45,304 bases of DNA from Halobacteriales archaeon QS_6_64_34 (GTDB lineage: Archaea; Halobacteriota; Halobacteria; Halobacteriales; Haloarculaceae), in NCBI GenBank assembly GCA_003020925.1, contig PXRT01000001.1:1-45304 (forward strand), in the 5' to 3' direction. The position numbers and the translations under genes were made by a program. Below the pieces are notes generated by a model. That model saw only the letters and a list, made by a program, of their open reading frames with translations, made no database searches and was not told the DNA's origin. Shown in pieces: positions 15,457 to 24,976 of the stretch (position 1 is the stretch's first letter; each line of letters starts with the position of its first letter).

Positions 15457-16572
15457 GTGGTCCCACTGAGCGTCCTCCAGCGGGACCCCGACGACCGGGT
15501 GCAGATACTCGACGAAGACGGCGGAGTCGTAGACGGCGCGACCGTCCCCGACCTCGCGGACGACGAGTTCGTCGAGATGTACCGCTATCTCAAACTCGGT
15601 CGGCATTTCGACCAGCGAGCGGTCAGTCTCCAGCGCCAGGGACGGATGGGCACCTACCCGCCGATGGCCGGCCAGGAGGCCTCCCAGGTCGGCAGCGCGA
15701 TGGCGCTCTCGGCCGGGGACTGGACGTTCCCGAGCTATCGGGAGCATCTGGCACTCGCGGTCCGGGGTTGGTCGCTCGCCGACGACCTGCTGTACTGGAT
15801 GGGCAACGAGGCCGGCAACGCCCCGCCCGAGGATGTCAAGGTGTTCTCGATGGCGGTCCCCATCGCCACCCAGATACCCCACGCGACGGGGGCAGCCTGG
15901 GCCGCCAAACTCCGGGGCGAGGACACCGTCGTCCTGACCTACTTCGGCGACGGCGCGACCAGCGAGGGCGACTTCCACGAGGGGTTGAACTTCGCCGGCG
16001 TCTTCGACGTCCCGGCGGTGTTTTTCTGTAACAACAACCAGTGGGCCATCTCCCTGCCACGGGAGCGCCAGACCGCGAGCGCGACCCTCGCGGGGAAGGC
16101 CGACGCCTACGGCTTCGACGGCGTTCAGGTCGACGGGATGGACCCGCTGGCGGTGTACCAGGTGACCCAGGAAGCGGTCGCCAAAGCGCGGGACCCGCCC
16201 GAGGGCGACCTGCGGCCGACGCTCGTCGAAGCGGTCCAGTACCGCTTTGGCGCCCACACGACCGCCGACGACCCCTCGGTCTACCGCGAGGACGAGGAGG
16301 TCGAACGCTGGAAGGACAAAGACCCCATCCCGCGCCTGGAAGGGTTCCTGCGCGAGCGGGGGGTGCTCGACGACGAACTCGTCGTTCGCATCGAGGAGTC
16401 CGTAAGCGAGGAGGTGGCCAACGCCATCGAGACGGCCGAATCCACCGAGCGACCGAGCCCCGAGGAGCTGTTCGCCAACGTCTACGCGGAGATGCCACAG
16501 CGGCTCGAACAGCAACTCCAGTATCTCCGGGACCTCCGCGAGCGCCACGGCGACGAGGAGCTATTCCAATGA
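15457..16572 (+). CDS. pdhA: 2-oxoacid (pyruvate-type) dehydrogenase E1 alpha subunit
   Basis: The thiamine-diphosphate E1 component that decarboxylates a 2-oxo acid and acylates the lipoyl arm of E2. The TPP-binding motif runs from GDGATSEGD (164-172) to NNNQWAIS (192-199); SYREHL (93-98) and a C-terminal FGAHTTADDPSVYR match E1 alpha. The 371-residue length is normal. The ATG usually present before SVLQRDP is here CTG, so I take the in-frame GTG three codons earlier at 15457. It is the first gene of pdhA-pdhB-pdhC and overlaps pdhB by 4 nt. The true substrate (pyruvate or branched-chain acids) is uncertain, because haloarchaeal complexes of this kind often lack pyruvate activity. Confidence 0.93.
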   Translation: MVPLSVLQRDPDDRVQILDEDGGVVDGATVPDLADDEFVEMYRYLKLGRHFDQRAVSLQRQGRMGTYPPMAGQEASQVGSAMALSAGDWTFPSYREHLALAVRGWSLADDLLYWMGNEAGNAPPEDVKVFSMAVPIATQIPHATGAAWAAKLRGEDTVVLTYFGDGATSEGDFHEGLNFAGVFDVPAVFFCNNNQWAISLPRERQTASATLAGKADAYGFDGVQVDGMDPLAVYQVTQEAVAKARDPPEGDLRPTLVEAVQYRFGAHTTADDPSVYREDEEVERWKDKDPIPRLEGFLRERGVLDDELVVRIEESVSEEVANAIETAESTERPSPEELFANVYAEMPQRLEQQLQYLRDLRERHGDEELFQ

Positions 16573-17564
16573 GCACCGAGCGTTCCAGCCAGAATCTCAC
16601 GCTGGTCCAGGCGGTTCGGGACGGCCTCTACGGCGAGATGGCCCGCGACGAGGACGTACTCGTCATGGGCGAGGACGTCGGGCGCAACGGCGGCGTCTTC
16701 CGGGCGACCCAGGGCCTCTACGAGGAGTTCGGCGCGGACCGCGTCGTCGACACGCCCCTTGCCGAATCGGGCATCGTCGGCACCGCTATCGGGATGGCGG
16801 CCTACGGCCTGCGACCGGTGCCGGAACTCCAGTTTGCGGGCTTTATGTACCCCGGCTTCGACCAGATTGTGAGCCACGCCGCCCGCCTGCGCACCCGAAG
16901 CCGGGGCCGGTACACCTGTCCAATCACCATCCGAGCGCCCTACGGCGGCGGCATCCGCGCGCCAGAACACCACTCCGAGTCCAAGGAGGCCTTCTACACG
17001 CACGAGCCCGGTTTGCAGGTGGTCGTGCCGTCGACGCCGAGCGACGCGAAGGGGCTCCTCGCCGCCGCAATCCGCGACCCCGACCCCGTCGTCTTCCTCG
17101 AACCGAAGCTCATCTACCGGGCGTTCCGCGAGGCGGTCCCCGAGGAGTCCTACACCACCGAACTCGGCACCGCCGAACGCCGCCGCGAGGGCGAAGACGT
17201 CTCGGTGTTCACCTGGGGCGCGATGGTCCGGCCGACCATGGAGGCCGCCGAGGAACTGGCCGATGAGGGCGTCGACGTCGAGGTCGTCGACCTCCGCACA
17301 CTGAAACCGATGGACACCGACGCCGTCGTCGCGTCCTTCGAGAAGACCGGCCGCGCCGCCGTGGTCCACGAGGCGCCCAAAACCGGCGGGCTGGCCGGCG
17401 AAATCATCGCCACCATCCAGGAGGAGTCGCTGCTGTACCAGAAAGCCCCGATTGCGCGAGTCACTGGCTTCGATGTCCCGTTCCCGCTGTACGCCCTGGA
17501 AGACTACTACCTCCCCGAGACCGCCCGCATCAAAGACGGTATCACCGACGCGGTAGAGTTCTAG
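16569..17564 (+). CDS. pdhB: 2-oxoacid dehydrogenase E1 beta subunit
   Basis: The partner of E1 alpha in the alpha2-beta2 decarboxylase. The 331 residues show the transketolase-like pyrimidine-binding fold: LVMGEDVGRNGGVFRATQGL, DTPLAESGIVGTAIGMAAYG, RAPYGGGIRAPEHHSES, and a C-terminal domain with SVFTWGAMV and TGFDVPFPLYALEDYYLP. The start ATG at 16569 overlaps the pdhA stop (ATGA), so the two subunits are translationally coupled. I see no missing key residue. pdhC follows after 2 nt. Confidence 0.95.
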   Translation: MSTERSSQNLTLVQAVRDGLYGEMARDEDVLVMGEDVGRNGGVFRATQGLYEEFGADRVVDTPLAESGIVGTAIGMAAYGLRPVPELQFAGFMYPGFDQIVSHAARLRTRSRGRYTCPITIRAPYGGGIRAPEHHSESKEAFYTHEPGLQVVVPSTPSDAKGLLAAAIRDPDPVVFLEPKLIYRAFREAVPEESYTTELGTAERRREGEDVSVFTWGAMVRPTMEAAEELADEGVDVEVVDLRTLKPMDTDAVVASFEKTGRAAVVHEAPKTGGLAGEIIATIQEESLLYQKAPIARVTGFDVPFPLYALEDYYLPETARIKDGITDAVEF

Positions 17565-17566
17565 CT

Positions 17567-19051
17567 ATGTTCGAGTTCGAGTTGCCCGACCTGGGCGAGG
17601 GGGTCGCCGAGGGCGAGGTGCTGGCCTGGCACGTCGCAGCGGGCGACAGCGTCGAAGAGGACCAGGTGCTCGCCGAAGTCGAGACCGACAAAGCCGCCGT
17701 CGACGTCCCGTCGCCGGTCGACGGCGTCGTTCGGGAGTTACACGCCGACGTGGGCGATATCGTCGCCACCGGCGAAGTGCTGGTCACCATCGAGGCGGGT
17801 GAGGCGCCGGAGAGCGAGAGCAGTACGGAGTCGGTGACCGGAAGCGACGGCGAGGTGGTCGAGACGAGCGCGGACGAAACAGCCGCTGACGGCCGCGTCT
17901 TCGCCCCGCCGAGCGTCCGCCGGCTCGCTCGCGAGAGAGGCGTCGACATCACCGCTGTCGAGGGGTCGGGGCCGAGCGGTCGCATCACCGAGGCCGACGT
18001 GGCGGCCGCCGATAGGGCGGCCGATGCCGACGACGAGCCGGCGGTCAAGTCCGCAGTCCGTCGCGTGGCCACCGAGCCGATGGCCGAGCGCCGGGACCAC
18101 ACGCTGGCGACACCGGCCACCCGTCGGCTCGCCCGCGAACTCGGCGTCGACATCGACGCGGTGCCGACCGACGAGACGCGCGACGGCGAGGCCTACGTCG
18201 ACGCCGCCGCGGTGCGAGCCATGGCGGAGCGGGAAGCTGCAGACGATGAGATTCCCGACGAAGACGTCCGGGCGGTGACAGAGCAAGTCGTCTCGGAACT
18301 CCGGGAGACGGCCGACGAGGTCGGTGCGGAGCCGACGCCCATCGAGGCGAGCGACGGGGACCGCCGGGAACCCTATCGCGGCGTCCGCCGGACCATCGGC
18401 GAGCAGATGGCCCGCTCCCGTCGGGAGGTGCCCCACGCGACCCACCACGATATGGTTGCGGTCCCGGGGCTGGTCGAGGCCCGCGAGCGGCTGCAGCCAC
18501 TCGCGGAGGAGCGCGGTGTCCACCTCACTTACACGCCGCTCCTGCTGAAATGCGTCGCCGCCGCGCTGGACGACCATCCGATTCTGGCGACCCAACTCGA
18601 CACCGAAAGCGAGGAAATCGTCTACCGGCGCGACCGGGCGATTGGCGTCGCGACGGCGACCGACCACGGGCTCGTCGTCCCCGTGGTCGAGGCCGTCGAC
18701 GAGAAGGGGCTGCTGGAACTCACAGCGGAGCTCGACGACCTCGTTTCCCGCGCGCGCAGCCGCGACATCGCCCGCGAGGAGATGCAGGGCGGCGTCTTCA
18801 CCGTCACGAACTTCGGCGCCATCGGCGGGGAGTACGCCGACCCCGTCATCAACGTTCCCGAGACGGCGATTCTGGGCGTGGGGGCCATAAAAGAGCGGCC
18901 GATAGCCGAAAGCGGAGAAGTCACGGCCCAGCCCACGCTGACCCTCTCGCTCGCTATCGACCACCGGGTCATCGACGGTGCGGACGCGGCCCGCTTTGTC
19001 ACCACCCTGAAATCCTATCTCTCGGAGCCGACGCGGCTCCTGCTGGATTAG
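17567..19051 (+). CDS. pdhC: 2-oxoacid dehydrogenase E2 (dihydrolipoyl acyltransferase)
   Basis: The core acyltransferase of the complex. The 494 residues contain one lipoyl domain (1-78) with the lipoylated Lys42 in ETDKAAVDVPSP and an acidic linker. Two stretches resemble peripheral subunit-binding domains: 111-148 (APPSVRRLARERGVDI..GRITEADV) and 180-220 (ATPATRRLARELGVDI..YVDAAAVRAM). The catalytic CAT domain is 267-494, ending with the active-site histidine in AIDHRVIDGADAARF. Most E2 proteins have one subunit-binding domain. The usual next gene, E3 dihydrolipoamide dehydrogenase, is missing; RfcS follows instead. Confidence 0.95.
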   Translation: MFEFELPDLGEGVAEGEVLAWHVAAGDSVEEDQVLAEVETDKAAVDVPSPVDGVVRELHADVGDIVATGEVLVTIEAGEAPESESSTESVTGSDGEVVETSADETAADGRVFAPPSVRRLARERGVDITAVEGSGPSGRITEADVAAADRAADADDEPAVKSAVRRVATEPMAERRDHTLATPATRRLARELGVDIDAVPTDETRDGEAYVDAAAVRAMAEREAADDEIPDEDVRAVTEQVVSELRETADEVGAEPTPIEASDGDRREPYRGVRRTIGEQMARSRREVPHATHHDMVAVPGLVEARERLQPLAEERGVHLTYTPLLLKCVAAALDDHPILATQLDTESEEIVYRRDRAIGVATATDHGLVVPVVEAVDEKGLLELTAELDDLVSRARSRDIAREEMQGGVFTVTNFGAIGGEYADPVINVPETAILGVGAIKERPIAESGEVTAQPTLTLSLAIDHRVIDGADAARFVTTLKSYLSEPTRLLLD

Positions 19052-19109
19052 TCTGTCAGGTCGGGGCGCGAACGGTTCGTTTATGCCCGGCCCACGCCAC
19101 CCCTGACAC

Positions 19110-21392
19110 ATGAGTGAGGCCGACGCCGAGTCGCGGGCGGGACGGGAGGAAGTGTGGATAGAGAAGTACCGCCCGGAGACACTCGCCGACGTGAAGGGCC
19201 ACGAGGACATCGTCGGGCGCCTGCAGAGCTACGTCGACCGCAACGACCTCTCGCACTTTCTGTTCAGTGGGCCAGCCGGTACCGGGAAGACGGCTAGTGC
19301 CTGCGCCATCGCCCGCGAACTGTACGGCGAGGACTGGCGCGACAACTTCCTGGAACTGAACGCCTCCGACGAGCGGGGTATCGACGTGGTCCGGGACCGC
19401 ATCAAGAACTTCGCGCGCACGAGCTTCGGCGGCTACAATTACCGCATTATATTCCTCGATGAGGCCGACGCGCTGTGTGTTCCCTCTAGTACCGAAGTCG
19501 TCACCGGCTATCCGTCGTCACCGGAAGTGAAACCGATAAAAGAAGTCGCCAAAGACGGCGAACCCATCCCATCGGTCGATTTCGACACAAACGAGATTCA
19601 GTCCGACAAAGGTAAGCTAGTCGACTCGGGTATCGCCGATTTCTTCAAACTCGAACTCGCAGACGGGCGAACGATTCAGGCGAGTTTGTCCCACCCGTTC
19701 TTTGTGATTGGTGAGGACGGCAAACTCGTCGAAAAGGAATTACAGGAGCTAGCCCCGGGAGACGAAATCGCCGATTTTAAAACGGATACTGGTGTCTCAC
19801 GGTGCGAGGTTTGTAAAGATTGGACTGCGGGACGGTTCTGTTCTCTCGACTGTAAGAACGAAGGCCACAGCCGTCAAATGAAAGGCGAGGAGAATCCGAT
19901 GCACGGAACCGAGTGGTCCGAAGAGCGGCGTGAGAAAATCGTCGAGAAGCTTTCGGACGGTCGGCTTGCAGGAGAGAACAACCCGAATTACGGCGGGGAG
20001 TTCCACGGTGTTTCGGTGTGGGAGATGGACGCATCAGCCATCGAAGAGTTCTGCGAAAAAATCAGTGAAAGACGGTCCGGAACCTCGTGGGAAGAATGGG
20101 TCGTTGATGCCGACGCTGAAGAGGTTAAGAGAGATATCGGTAATGCGCGCGCGGAGTGGTGGGAGAGTGTAGACGATGAGAGGAAAGAAGAGATAATCGA
20201 GAAGGCCACCGAGAACTGCGAGTATCCCGTCTGTGACATCACCGGGGACAACAACCCGATGCGTGACCCGGAGGTCGCACAGAAGGTCTCGGAAGCGCTG
20301 CAGGGCCACGCACCGACAGGTGGGAATATTCGGCACAGTGACGAACTCGGTCATCTCGTTCGGTCCGACTGGGAGTACGAAGTTGCGAAGGCGCTACAGG
20401 ACGCTGGGATCGACTACCAGTACGAACCGGAGTTCGAGCTGTCAGATAGTGTCTTCCACCCGGACTTCTTGATCGAGGACACGGTCATCGAAGTCAAGGG
20501 CTCCGCCAAGCTGTGGGGTCAGGTAGAGAAAGTGGAGGAATTCCTCGAGGCGTACGGCGACGAGTATACGTTCGTCGTCGTTGGCGACGAGGAACTCCCA
20601 CACCACGAGCACTACGACAGAAACGAGTTCGAACCGGCGCTCGTCTCAGACGGGGGGCTGCAGACGGTTGAGACAGTGGAAGTGCGTAGTATCGAGTACA
20701 GTCACCGCGGGAAAGCGTACAATATCAGCATGGAGGGGACGCCGAACTTCATGCTCGCCAATGGGATTCTGACGCACAACACCTCGGACGCACAATCAGC
20801 ACTCCGCCGGACGATGGAGCAGTTCTCGAACAACGTCCGGTTTATCCTCTCGTGTAACTACTCCAGTCAGATTATCGACCCCATCCAGTCCCGATGTGCG
20901 GTCTTTCGCTTCTCGCCGCTATCGGACGACGCCGTCGAGTCAGAGATACGCCACATCGCCGAGCAGGAGGGTATCGAACTGACCGACGACGGCCTCGACG
21001 CCTTGGTGTACGCCGCCGGGGGCGACATGCGCAAGGCCATCAACGGGCTGCAGGCGGCCTCGGTCAGCGGCGACGTGGTCGACGAGACGGCGGTGTACGC
21101 CATCACCTCCACCGCCCGGCCCGAGGAGATACACGGGATGGTCCAGTCGGCACTGGACGGGGACTTCACCGCCGCGCGGGCGACGCTCGACCGCCTGCTG
21201 ACAGAGGAGGGCATCGCCGGCGGCGACATCATCGACCAGCTCCATCGCTCCATCTGGGAGTTCGAGGTCGAGGACCGGGCGGCGGTCCGCATCCTCGAGC
21301 GGGTCGGCGAGACGGATTACCGAATCACGCAGGGGGCAAACGAGCGCGTGCAACTGGAGGCGATGCTCGCCTCGCTGGCAAACCCCGAGTAA
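19110..21392 (+). CDS. rfcS: Replication factor C small subunit, intein-containing precursor
   Basis: The clamp-loader small subunit that opens and loads PCNA. The precursor is 760 residues; the extein after splicing is 325, the normal archaeal RfcS length. Extein motifs are the RFC box WIEKYRP (16-22), Walker A GPAGTGKT (54-61), FLDEAD (115-120), and, after the intein, TSDAQSALRRTMEQ and sensor 1 LSCNYSSQIIDPIQSRC. The intein interrupts between DEADAL and TSDAQ, just after Walker B, so only the spliced protein can be active. A TTTATG promoter element lies about 31 nt upstream. It begins 58 nt after pdhC but is probably transcribed alone. Confidence 0.97.
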   Translation: MSEADAESRAGREEVWIEKYRPETLADVKGHEDIVGRLQSYVDRNDLSHFLFSGPAGTGKTASACAIARELYGEDWRDNFLELNASDERGIDVVRDRIKNFARTSFGGYNYRIIFLDEADALCVPSSTEVVTGYPSSPEVKPIKEVAKDGEPIPSVDFDTNEIQSDKGKLVDSGIADFFKLELADGRTIQASLSHPFFVIGEDGKLVEKELQELAPGDEIADFKTDTGVSRCEVCKDWTAGRFCSLDCKNEGHSRQMKGEENPMHGTEWSEERREKIVEKLSDGRLAGENNPNYGGEFHGVSVWEMDASAIEEFCEKISERRSGTSWEEWVVDADAEEVKRDIGNARAEWWESVDDERKEEIIEKATENCEYPVCDITGDNNPMRDPEVAQKVSEALQGHAPTGGNIRHSDELGHLVRSDWEYEVAKALQDAGIDYQYEPEFELSDSVFHPDFLIEDTVIEVKGSAKLWGQVEKVEEFLEAYGDEYTFVVVGDEELPHHEHYDRNEFEPALVSDGGLQTVETVEVRSIEYSHRGKAYNISMEGTPNFMLANGILTHNTSDAQSALRRTMEQFSNNVRFILSCNYSSQIIDPIQSRCAVFRFSPLSDDAVESEIRHIAEQEGIELTDDGLDALVYAAGGDMRKAINGLQAASVSGDVVDETAVYAITSTARPEEIHGMVQSALDGDFTAARATLDRLLTEEGIAGGDIIDQLHRSIWEFEVEDRAAVRILERVGETDYRITQGANERVQLEAMLASLANPE
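19476..20780 (+). mobile_element. RfcS intein with PD-(D/E)XK-type endonuclease
   Basis: An in-frame intein of 435 residues (123-557). Splice residues are Cys1 (CVPSSTEVVTG) and terminal His-Asn (ANGILTHN) followed by Thr. Block B has SLSHPFFV. Between the splicing halves lie a Cys4 zinc motif (Cys232, 235, 244, 248), three NUMOD3-like DNA-binding stretches (GEENPMHG, GENNPNYGG, GDNNPMRDPEVAQKVSEAL), and a nuclease-like block: SDWEYEVAKAL, then HPDFLIEDTVIEVKG with Asp452, Glu461 and Lys463. I see no LAGLIDADG or HNH motif. Base composition is visibly less GC-rich than the host exons, as expected of acquired DNA. Confidence 0.93.
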
Positions 21393-21444
21393 GCCGCTGT
21401 AGCCCCTACAGGCCGTTTTCACCGCCGATAATTGCTCACGGAGC

Positions 21445-21450
21445 TTTATA
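21445..21450 (+). promoter_or_regulatory. TATA box for the archaellin gene
   Basis: TTTATA lies 33-38 nt before the archaellin ATG at 21483. This supports the inner ATG over the longer open frame, which would start upstream of this element. Confidence 0.5.
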
Positions 21451-21482
21451 CGGGTGTAGTCACCAAGCTATCAGTAACTGAA

Positions 21483-22103
21483 ATGTATGGCCTGAATAAC
21501 CAAGTAACAGACGAGCGGGGCCAGGTCGGTATCGGCACTCTCATCGTGTTCATCGCGATGGTGCTCGTCGCGGCTATCGCGGCCGGCGTGCTCATCAACA
21601 CGGCCGGGTTCCTGCAGAGTTCCTCGGAGGCGACCGGCCAGGGCGCGGCCGACACCACGTCGAATCGCATCCAGACTGTCAGCGCAACGGGGACGTCGCT
21701 CAGTGACGCCGGCGTCGGTGTCGTGAGCTTCACGGTCAAGAAAGGACCGGGCGCGAGCAACATCGACCTCGAGACGACGACAATCCAGTGGGTCGGACCG
21801 ACGGGGTCGTTCTACCAGCTCGCCGAGAACGGCGCCGACGGAAACCCGGACGGCCGGTTCACCATCGAGACAGTCCAGGACGAGGACAGTTCCTCGCCCG
21901 TGCTGAACGACCGGGAGGACCGGTTGAAAATCAGGCTCGACCTCGGCAGCGAGGACCTGGGCGATGCGGGGAACACCTTCGGCACCGAGTTAGGCGAAGG
22001 CGAGAGCGCCACCGTGCGCATCACGACGGCATCCGGCTCGCAAGTCACGGAGAAGATACTCGTGCCGGAGACCATCTCGGGCACCTCCGCAGTGCGGCTG
22101 TAG
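21483..22103 (+). CDS. Archaellin (archaeal flagellin)
   Basis: A structural filament protein of the archaellum. The 206-residue precursor starts [20 protein letters not shown]; processing by the class III prepilin peptidase is expected after the DERG segment, leaving the hydrophobic core ([20 protein letters not shown]) shared by all archaellins. The remainder is an acidic beta-rich outer domain with Asn-X-Ser/Thr options for glycosylation being few. I chose the ATG at 21483 because it gives the correct short signal peptide and follows the TATA box. No arl motor, cheF or prepilin peptidase gene is nearby, so this copy is isolated. It could serve as a minor or alternative archaellin. Confidence 0.92.
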   Translation: MYGLNNQVTDERGQVGIGTLIVFIAMVLVAAIAAGVLINTAGFLQSSSEATGQGAADTTSNRIQTVSATGTSLSDAGVGVVSFTVKKGPGASNIDLETTTIQWVGPTGSFYQLAENGADGNPDGRFTIETVQDEDSSSPVLNDREDRLKIRLDLGSEDLGDAGNTFGTELGEGESATVRITTASGSQVTEKILVPETISGTSAVRL

Positions 22104-22192
22104 TCAGCCGGTGTCACTCTCTGGACCGCTCCAGCGTAGCCTGCCGACCCCTTCGGAACTGTTTTACCCGCTGCTGGGCCAACACTACGCCA

Positions 22193-24976
22193 ATGAGCGA
22201 CCTCGACGAGGCCTACCAACTCGACTACTTCGACGAGGCGGGTTTTCACCGCCGGGAGTGTGCCGAGTGTGGCGATATGTTCTGGTCGCGGGCGGACCGC
22301 GACACCTGTGGGGAGCCGCCGTGTGCCGAGTACGGCTTCATCGACAGCCCCGGATTCGACGACGAGTACGCCCTCGGGGAGATGCGCGAGGCGTTCCTCT
22401 CCTTTTTCGAGGCGCGCGACCACGAACGCATCGACCCGTACCCGGTCGCGGCCAACCGCTGGCGCGACGACGTCCTGCTGACACAGGCGTCCATCTATGA
22501 CTTCCAGCCCCTCGTCACGTCGGGGACGACGCCACCGCCGGCAAACCCGCTCTGTATCTCCCAGCCCTGCATCCGGATGCAGGACATCGACAACGTCGGC
22601 AAGACGGGCCGGCACACGATGGCCTTCGAGATGATGGCCCACCACGCGTTCAACGCGAAGACGGACATCGAGGACCCCGAGGAGTACGCCTACGAGGGCG
22701 AGGTGTACTGGAAAGAGGAGACCGTCGAGTACTGCGTCGAGCTGTTCGAGGAACTCGGTGCGGACATCGACGAACTGACCCTCATCGAGGACCCGTGGGT
22801 CGGCGGCGGCAACGCCGGCCCCGCCTTCGAGGTCATCTACCAGGGCGCCGAGCTGGCGACGCTCGTGTTCATGTCCTTAGAGCAGGACCCGGAGGGCGAG
22901 TACGAGATGAAAGACGGGAACCGCTACGCGGAGATGGACACCTACGTCGTCGACACCGGCTACGGGCTCGAACGGTGGACCTGGGTCTCCCAGGGCACCC
23001 CGACGGTGTACGAGGCGGTCTACCCCGAGATGATAGCCTTCCTCAAGGACAACGCCGGCATCGAACTCTCCGATGAGGAGGCCGCCATCGTCCACAACGC
23101 CGCGAAGCTGGCGGGGCGGATGGACATCGATGAGGCCGAGGACATCGAGGCCGAGCGCGACACCATCGCCGAGCAGGTCGGCGTCGACATCGAGACACTG
23201 CGCGAACTCGTCGCGCCACTGGAGGAGATATACGCCATCGCCGACCACTCCCGCACCCTTGCCTACATGCTGGGCGACGGCATCGTCCCCTCGAACGTCG
23301 GGACCGGCTATCTCGCGCGGATGGTCCTCCGGCGCACGAAGCGGCTGGTCGACAGCGTCGGCGTCGACGCGCCGCTCGACGAACTGGTTGACATGCAGGC
23401 CGACCGCCTGGGCTACGAGAACCGGGATACGGTGCGCGATATCGTCCGCACCGAGGTCGAGAAGTACCGCGAGACCCTCGACCGAGGGGGGCGCCGGGTC
23501 CGTCAGCTGGCCGACGAGTACGCCGAGTCGGGCAACCCAATCCCCACCGAAGAGCTGGTCGAGCTGTACGACTCTCACGGTATCCAGCCCGATATGGTCG
23601 AGGAAATAGCGGCCGAGCGCGGGGTCGGCGTCGACGTGCCCGACGACTTCTACGCCGTGGTCGCGGACCGCCACGGCGGCGAGACGGCCGAGGCGAGCCA
23701 GGACGGGATTCCCTACGCCGACCGGCTGGCCGAACTCCCCGACACCGACCGGCTCTACTACGAGGACCAGCAGCGCATGGAGTTCGAAGCCGTGGTGTTA
23801 GAGGTGTTCGACCGCGACGACGGCCGCTACGACGTCGTGTTGGACCAGACGATGTTCTACCCCGAAGGCGGTGGCCAGCCGCCGGACCACGGTCACCTCT
23901 CGACGGACGATGTCACCGCCGAGGTCGAGGACGTCCAACGGTACGACGGCGTCATCCTCCACACCGTCGACGACGACCCCGGCAAGGGCGAGTTCGTCCG
24001 CGGCGGGGTCGACGCCACCCGGCGCAAGCGGCTGATGCAACATCACACGGCAACCCACGTCGTCGTCCACTGCGCCCGACAGGTACTCGGGGAGCACGTC
24101 CGCCAGGCCGGCGCCCAGAAGGGCGTCGACTCCTCGCGCATCGACGTCTCTCACTACGACTCGGTGAGCCGCGAGCAGGTCACACAGATAGAGTCCATGG
24201 CCAACGACCTCGTTCAGGACAACGTCCCGGTCACCCAGCAGTGGCCCGACCGTAACGAGGCCGAGGCGAAACACGGCTTCGACCTCTATCAGGGCGGTAT
24301 CCCCGCCGGCGAGCAGATTCGCCTCATCCAGGTGGCCGACGACATCCAGGCCTGCGGTGGCACCCACGTCGCCCGCACCGGCGACATCGGGACCATCAAG
24401 CTGCTGGGAACCGAGCGGGTCCAGGACGGCGTCATCCGGCTAACCTTTGCGGCCGGCGATGCCGCCATCGAGGCCACTCACCGCACGGAGGACGCCCTCT
24501 ACGAGGCCGCCGAAACGCTAGATGTCGCCCCGCCCGAGGTGCCCGAGACCGCCGCTCGCTTCTTCGACGAGTGGAAGGCCCGGGGCAAGGAGATAGAGGA
24601 ACTGAAAGAGCAACTGGCAGAAGCCCGCGCCTCGGGCGGCGCCGACACGGAGGAAGTCGACGTGGCAGGCACCACGGCGGTCGTCCAGCGAATCGACGCC
24701 GACATGGACGAACTCCGCGCCCAAGCCAACGCCCTCGTCGAACAGGGCCGGATTGCCGTCCTGGGCTCCGGGGCCGAGGGCGCCCAGTTCGTCGTCGCCG
24801 TCCCCGAGGACATCGAAGTCGACGCCGGCGAAGTGGTGGGCGAACTCGCCGGGCGCGTCGGCGGCGGCGGTGGCGGCCCCGCTGATTTCGCCCAGGGTGG
24901 CGGTCCGGACGGCGAAAAACTCGACGACGCGCTCGACGAAGCCGAGGCCATCCTCCAATCCGTCGCGAACGTGTAG
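22193..24976 (+). CDS. alaS: Alanyl-tRNA synthetase
   Basis: Charges tRNA-Ala and edits mischarged Ser/Gly. It is archaeal type, 927 residues, with an N-terminal zinc-like module ([15 protein letters not shown]), class II core ([69 protein letters not shown]), an editing domain with [17 protein letters not shown] and [13 protein letters not shown] supplying the metal ligands, a coiled coil (about [22 protein letters not shown]), and a C-terminal Gly-rich C-Ala domain ending [18 protein letters not shown]. The start ATG at 22193 gives [13 protein letters not shown]; the longer open frame is noise. The next gene starts immediately after the stop. Confidence 0.96.
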   Translation: MSDLDEAYQLDYFDEAGFHRRECAECGDMFWSRADRDTCGEPPCAEYGFIDSPGFDDEYALGEMREAFLSFFEARDHERIDPYPVAANRWRDDVLLTQASIYDFQPLVTSGTTPPPANPLCISQPCIRMQDIDNVGKTGRHTMAFEMMAHHAFNAKTDIEDPEEYAYEGEVYWKEETVEYCVELFEELGADIDELTLIEDPWVGGGNAGPAFEVIYQGAELATLVFMSLEQDPEGEYEMKDGNRYAEMDTYVVDTGYGLERWTWVSQGTPTVYEAVYPEMIAFLKDNAGIELSDEEAAIVHNAAKLAGRMDIDEAEDIEAERDTIAEQVGVDIETLRELVAPLEEIYAIADHSRTLAYMLGDGIVPSNVGTGYLARMVLRRTKRLVDSVGVDAPLDELVDMQADRLGYENRDTVRDIVRTEVEKYRETLDRGGRRVRQLADEYAESGNPIPTEELVELYDSHGIQPDMVEEIAAERGVGVDVPDDFYAVVADRHGGETAEASQDGIPYADRLAELPDTDRLYYEDQQRMEFEAVVLEVFDRDDGRYDVVLDQTMFYPEGGGQPPDHGHLSTDDVTAEVEDVQRYDGVILHTVDDDPGKGEFVRGGVDATRRKRLMQHHTATHVVVHCARQVLGEHVRQAGAQKGVDSSRIDVSHYDSVSREQVTQIESMANDLVQDNVPVTQQWPDRNEAEAKHGFDLYQGGIPAGEQIRLIQVADDIQACGGTHVARTGDIGTIKLLGTERVQDGVIRLTFAAGDAAIEATHRTEDALYEAAETLDVAPPEVPETAARFFDEWKARGKEIEELKEQLAEARASGGADTEEVDVAGTTAVVQRIDADMDELRAQANALVEQGRIAVLGSGAEGAQFVVAVPEDIEVDAGEVVGELAGRVGGGGGGPADFAQGGGPDGEKLDDALDEAEAILQSVANV

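Noticed and set aside
17430..17450. CCAGAAAGCCCC inside pdhB, similar to the repeat arm
   Set aside because: It encodes the conserved YQKAP of E1 beta and has no partner arm; chance match.
17738..19210. A 490-codon minus-strand ORF opposite pdhC
   Set aside because: Shadow of the E2 gene; the product is Arg/Val/Gly-rich without motifs.
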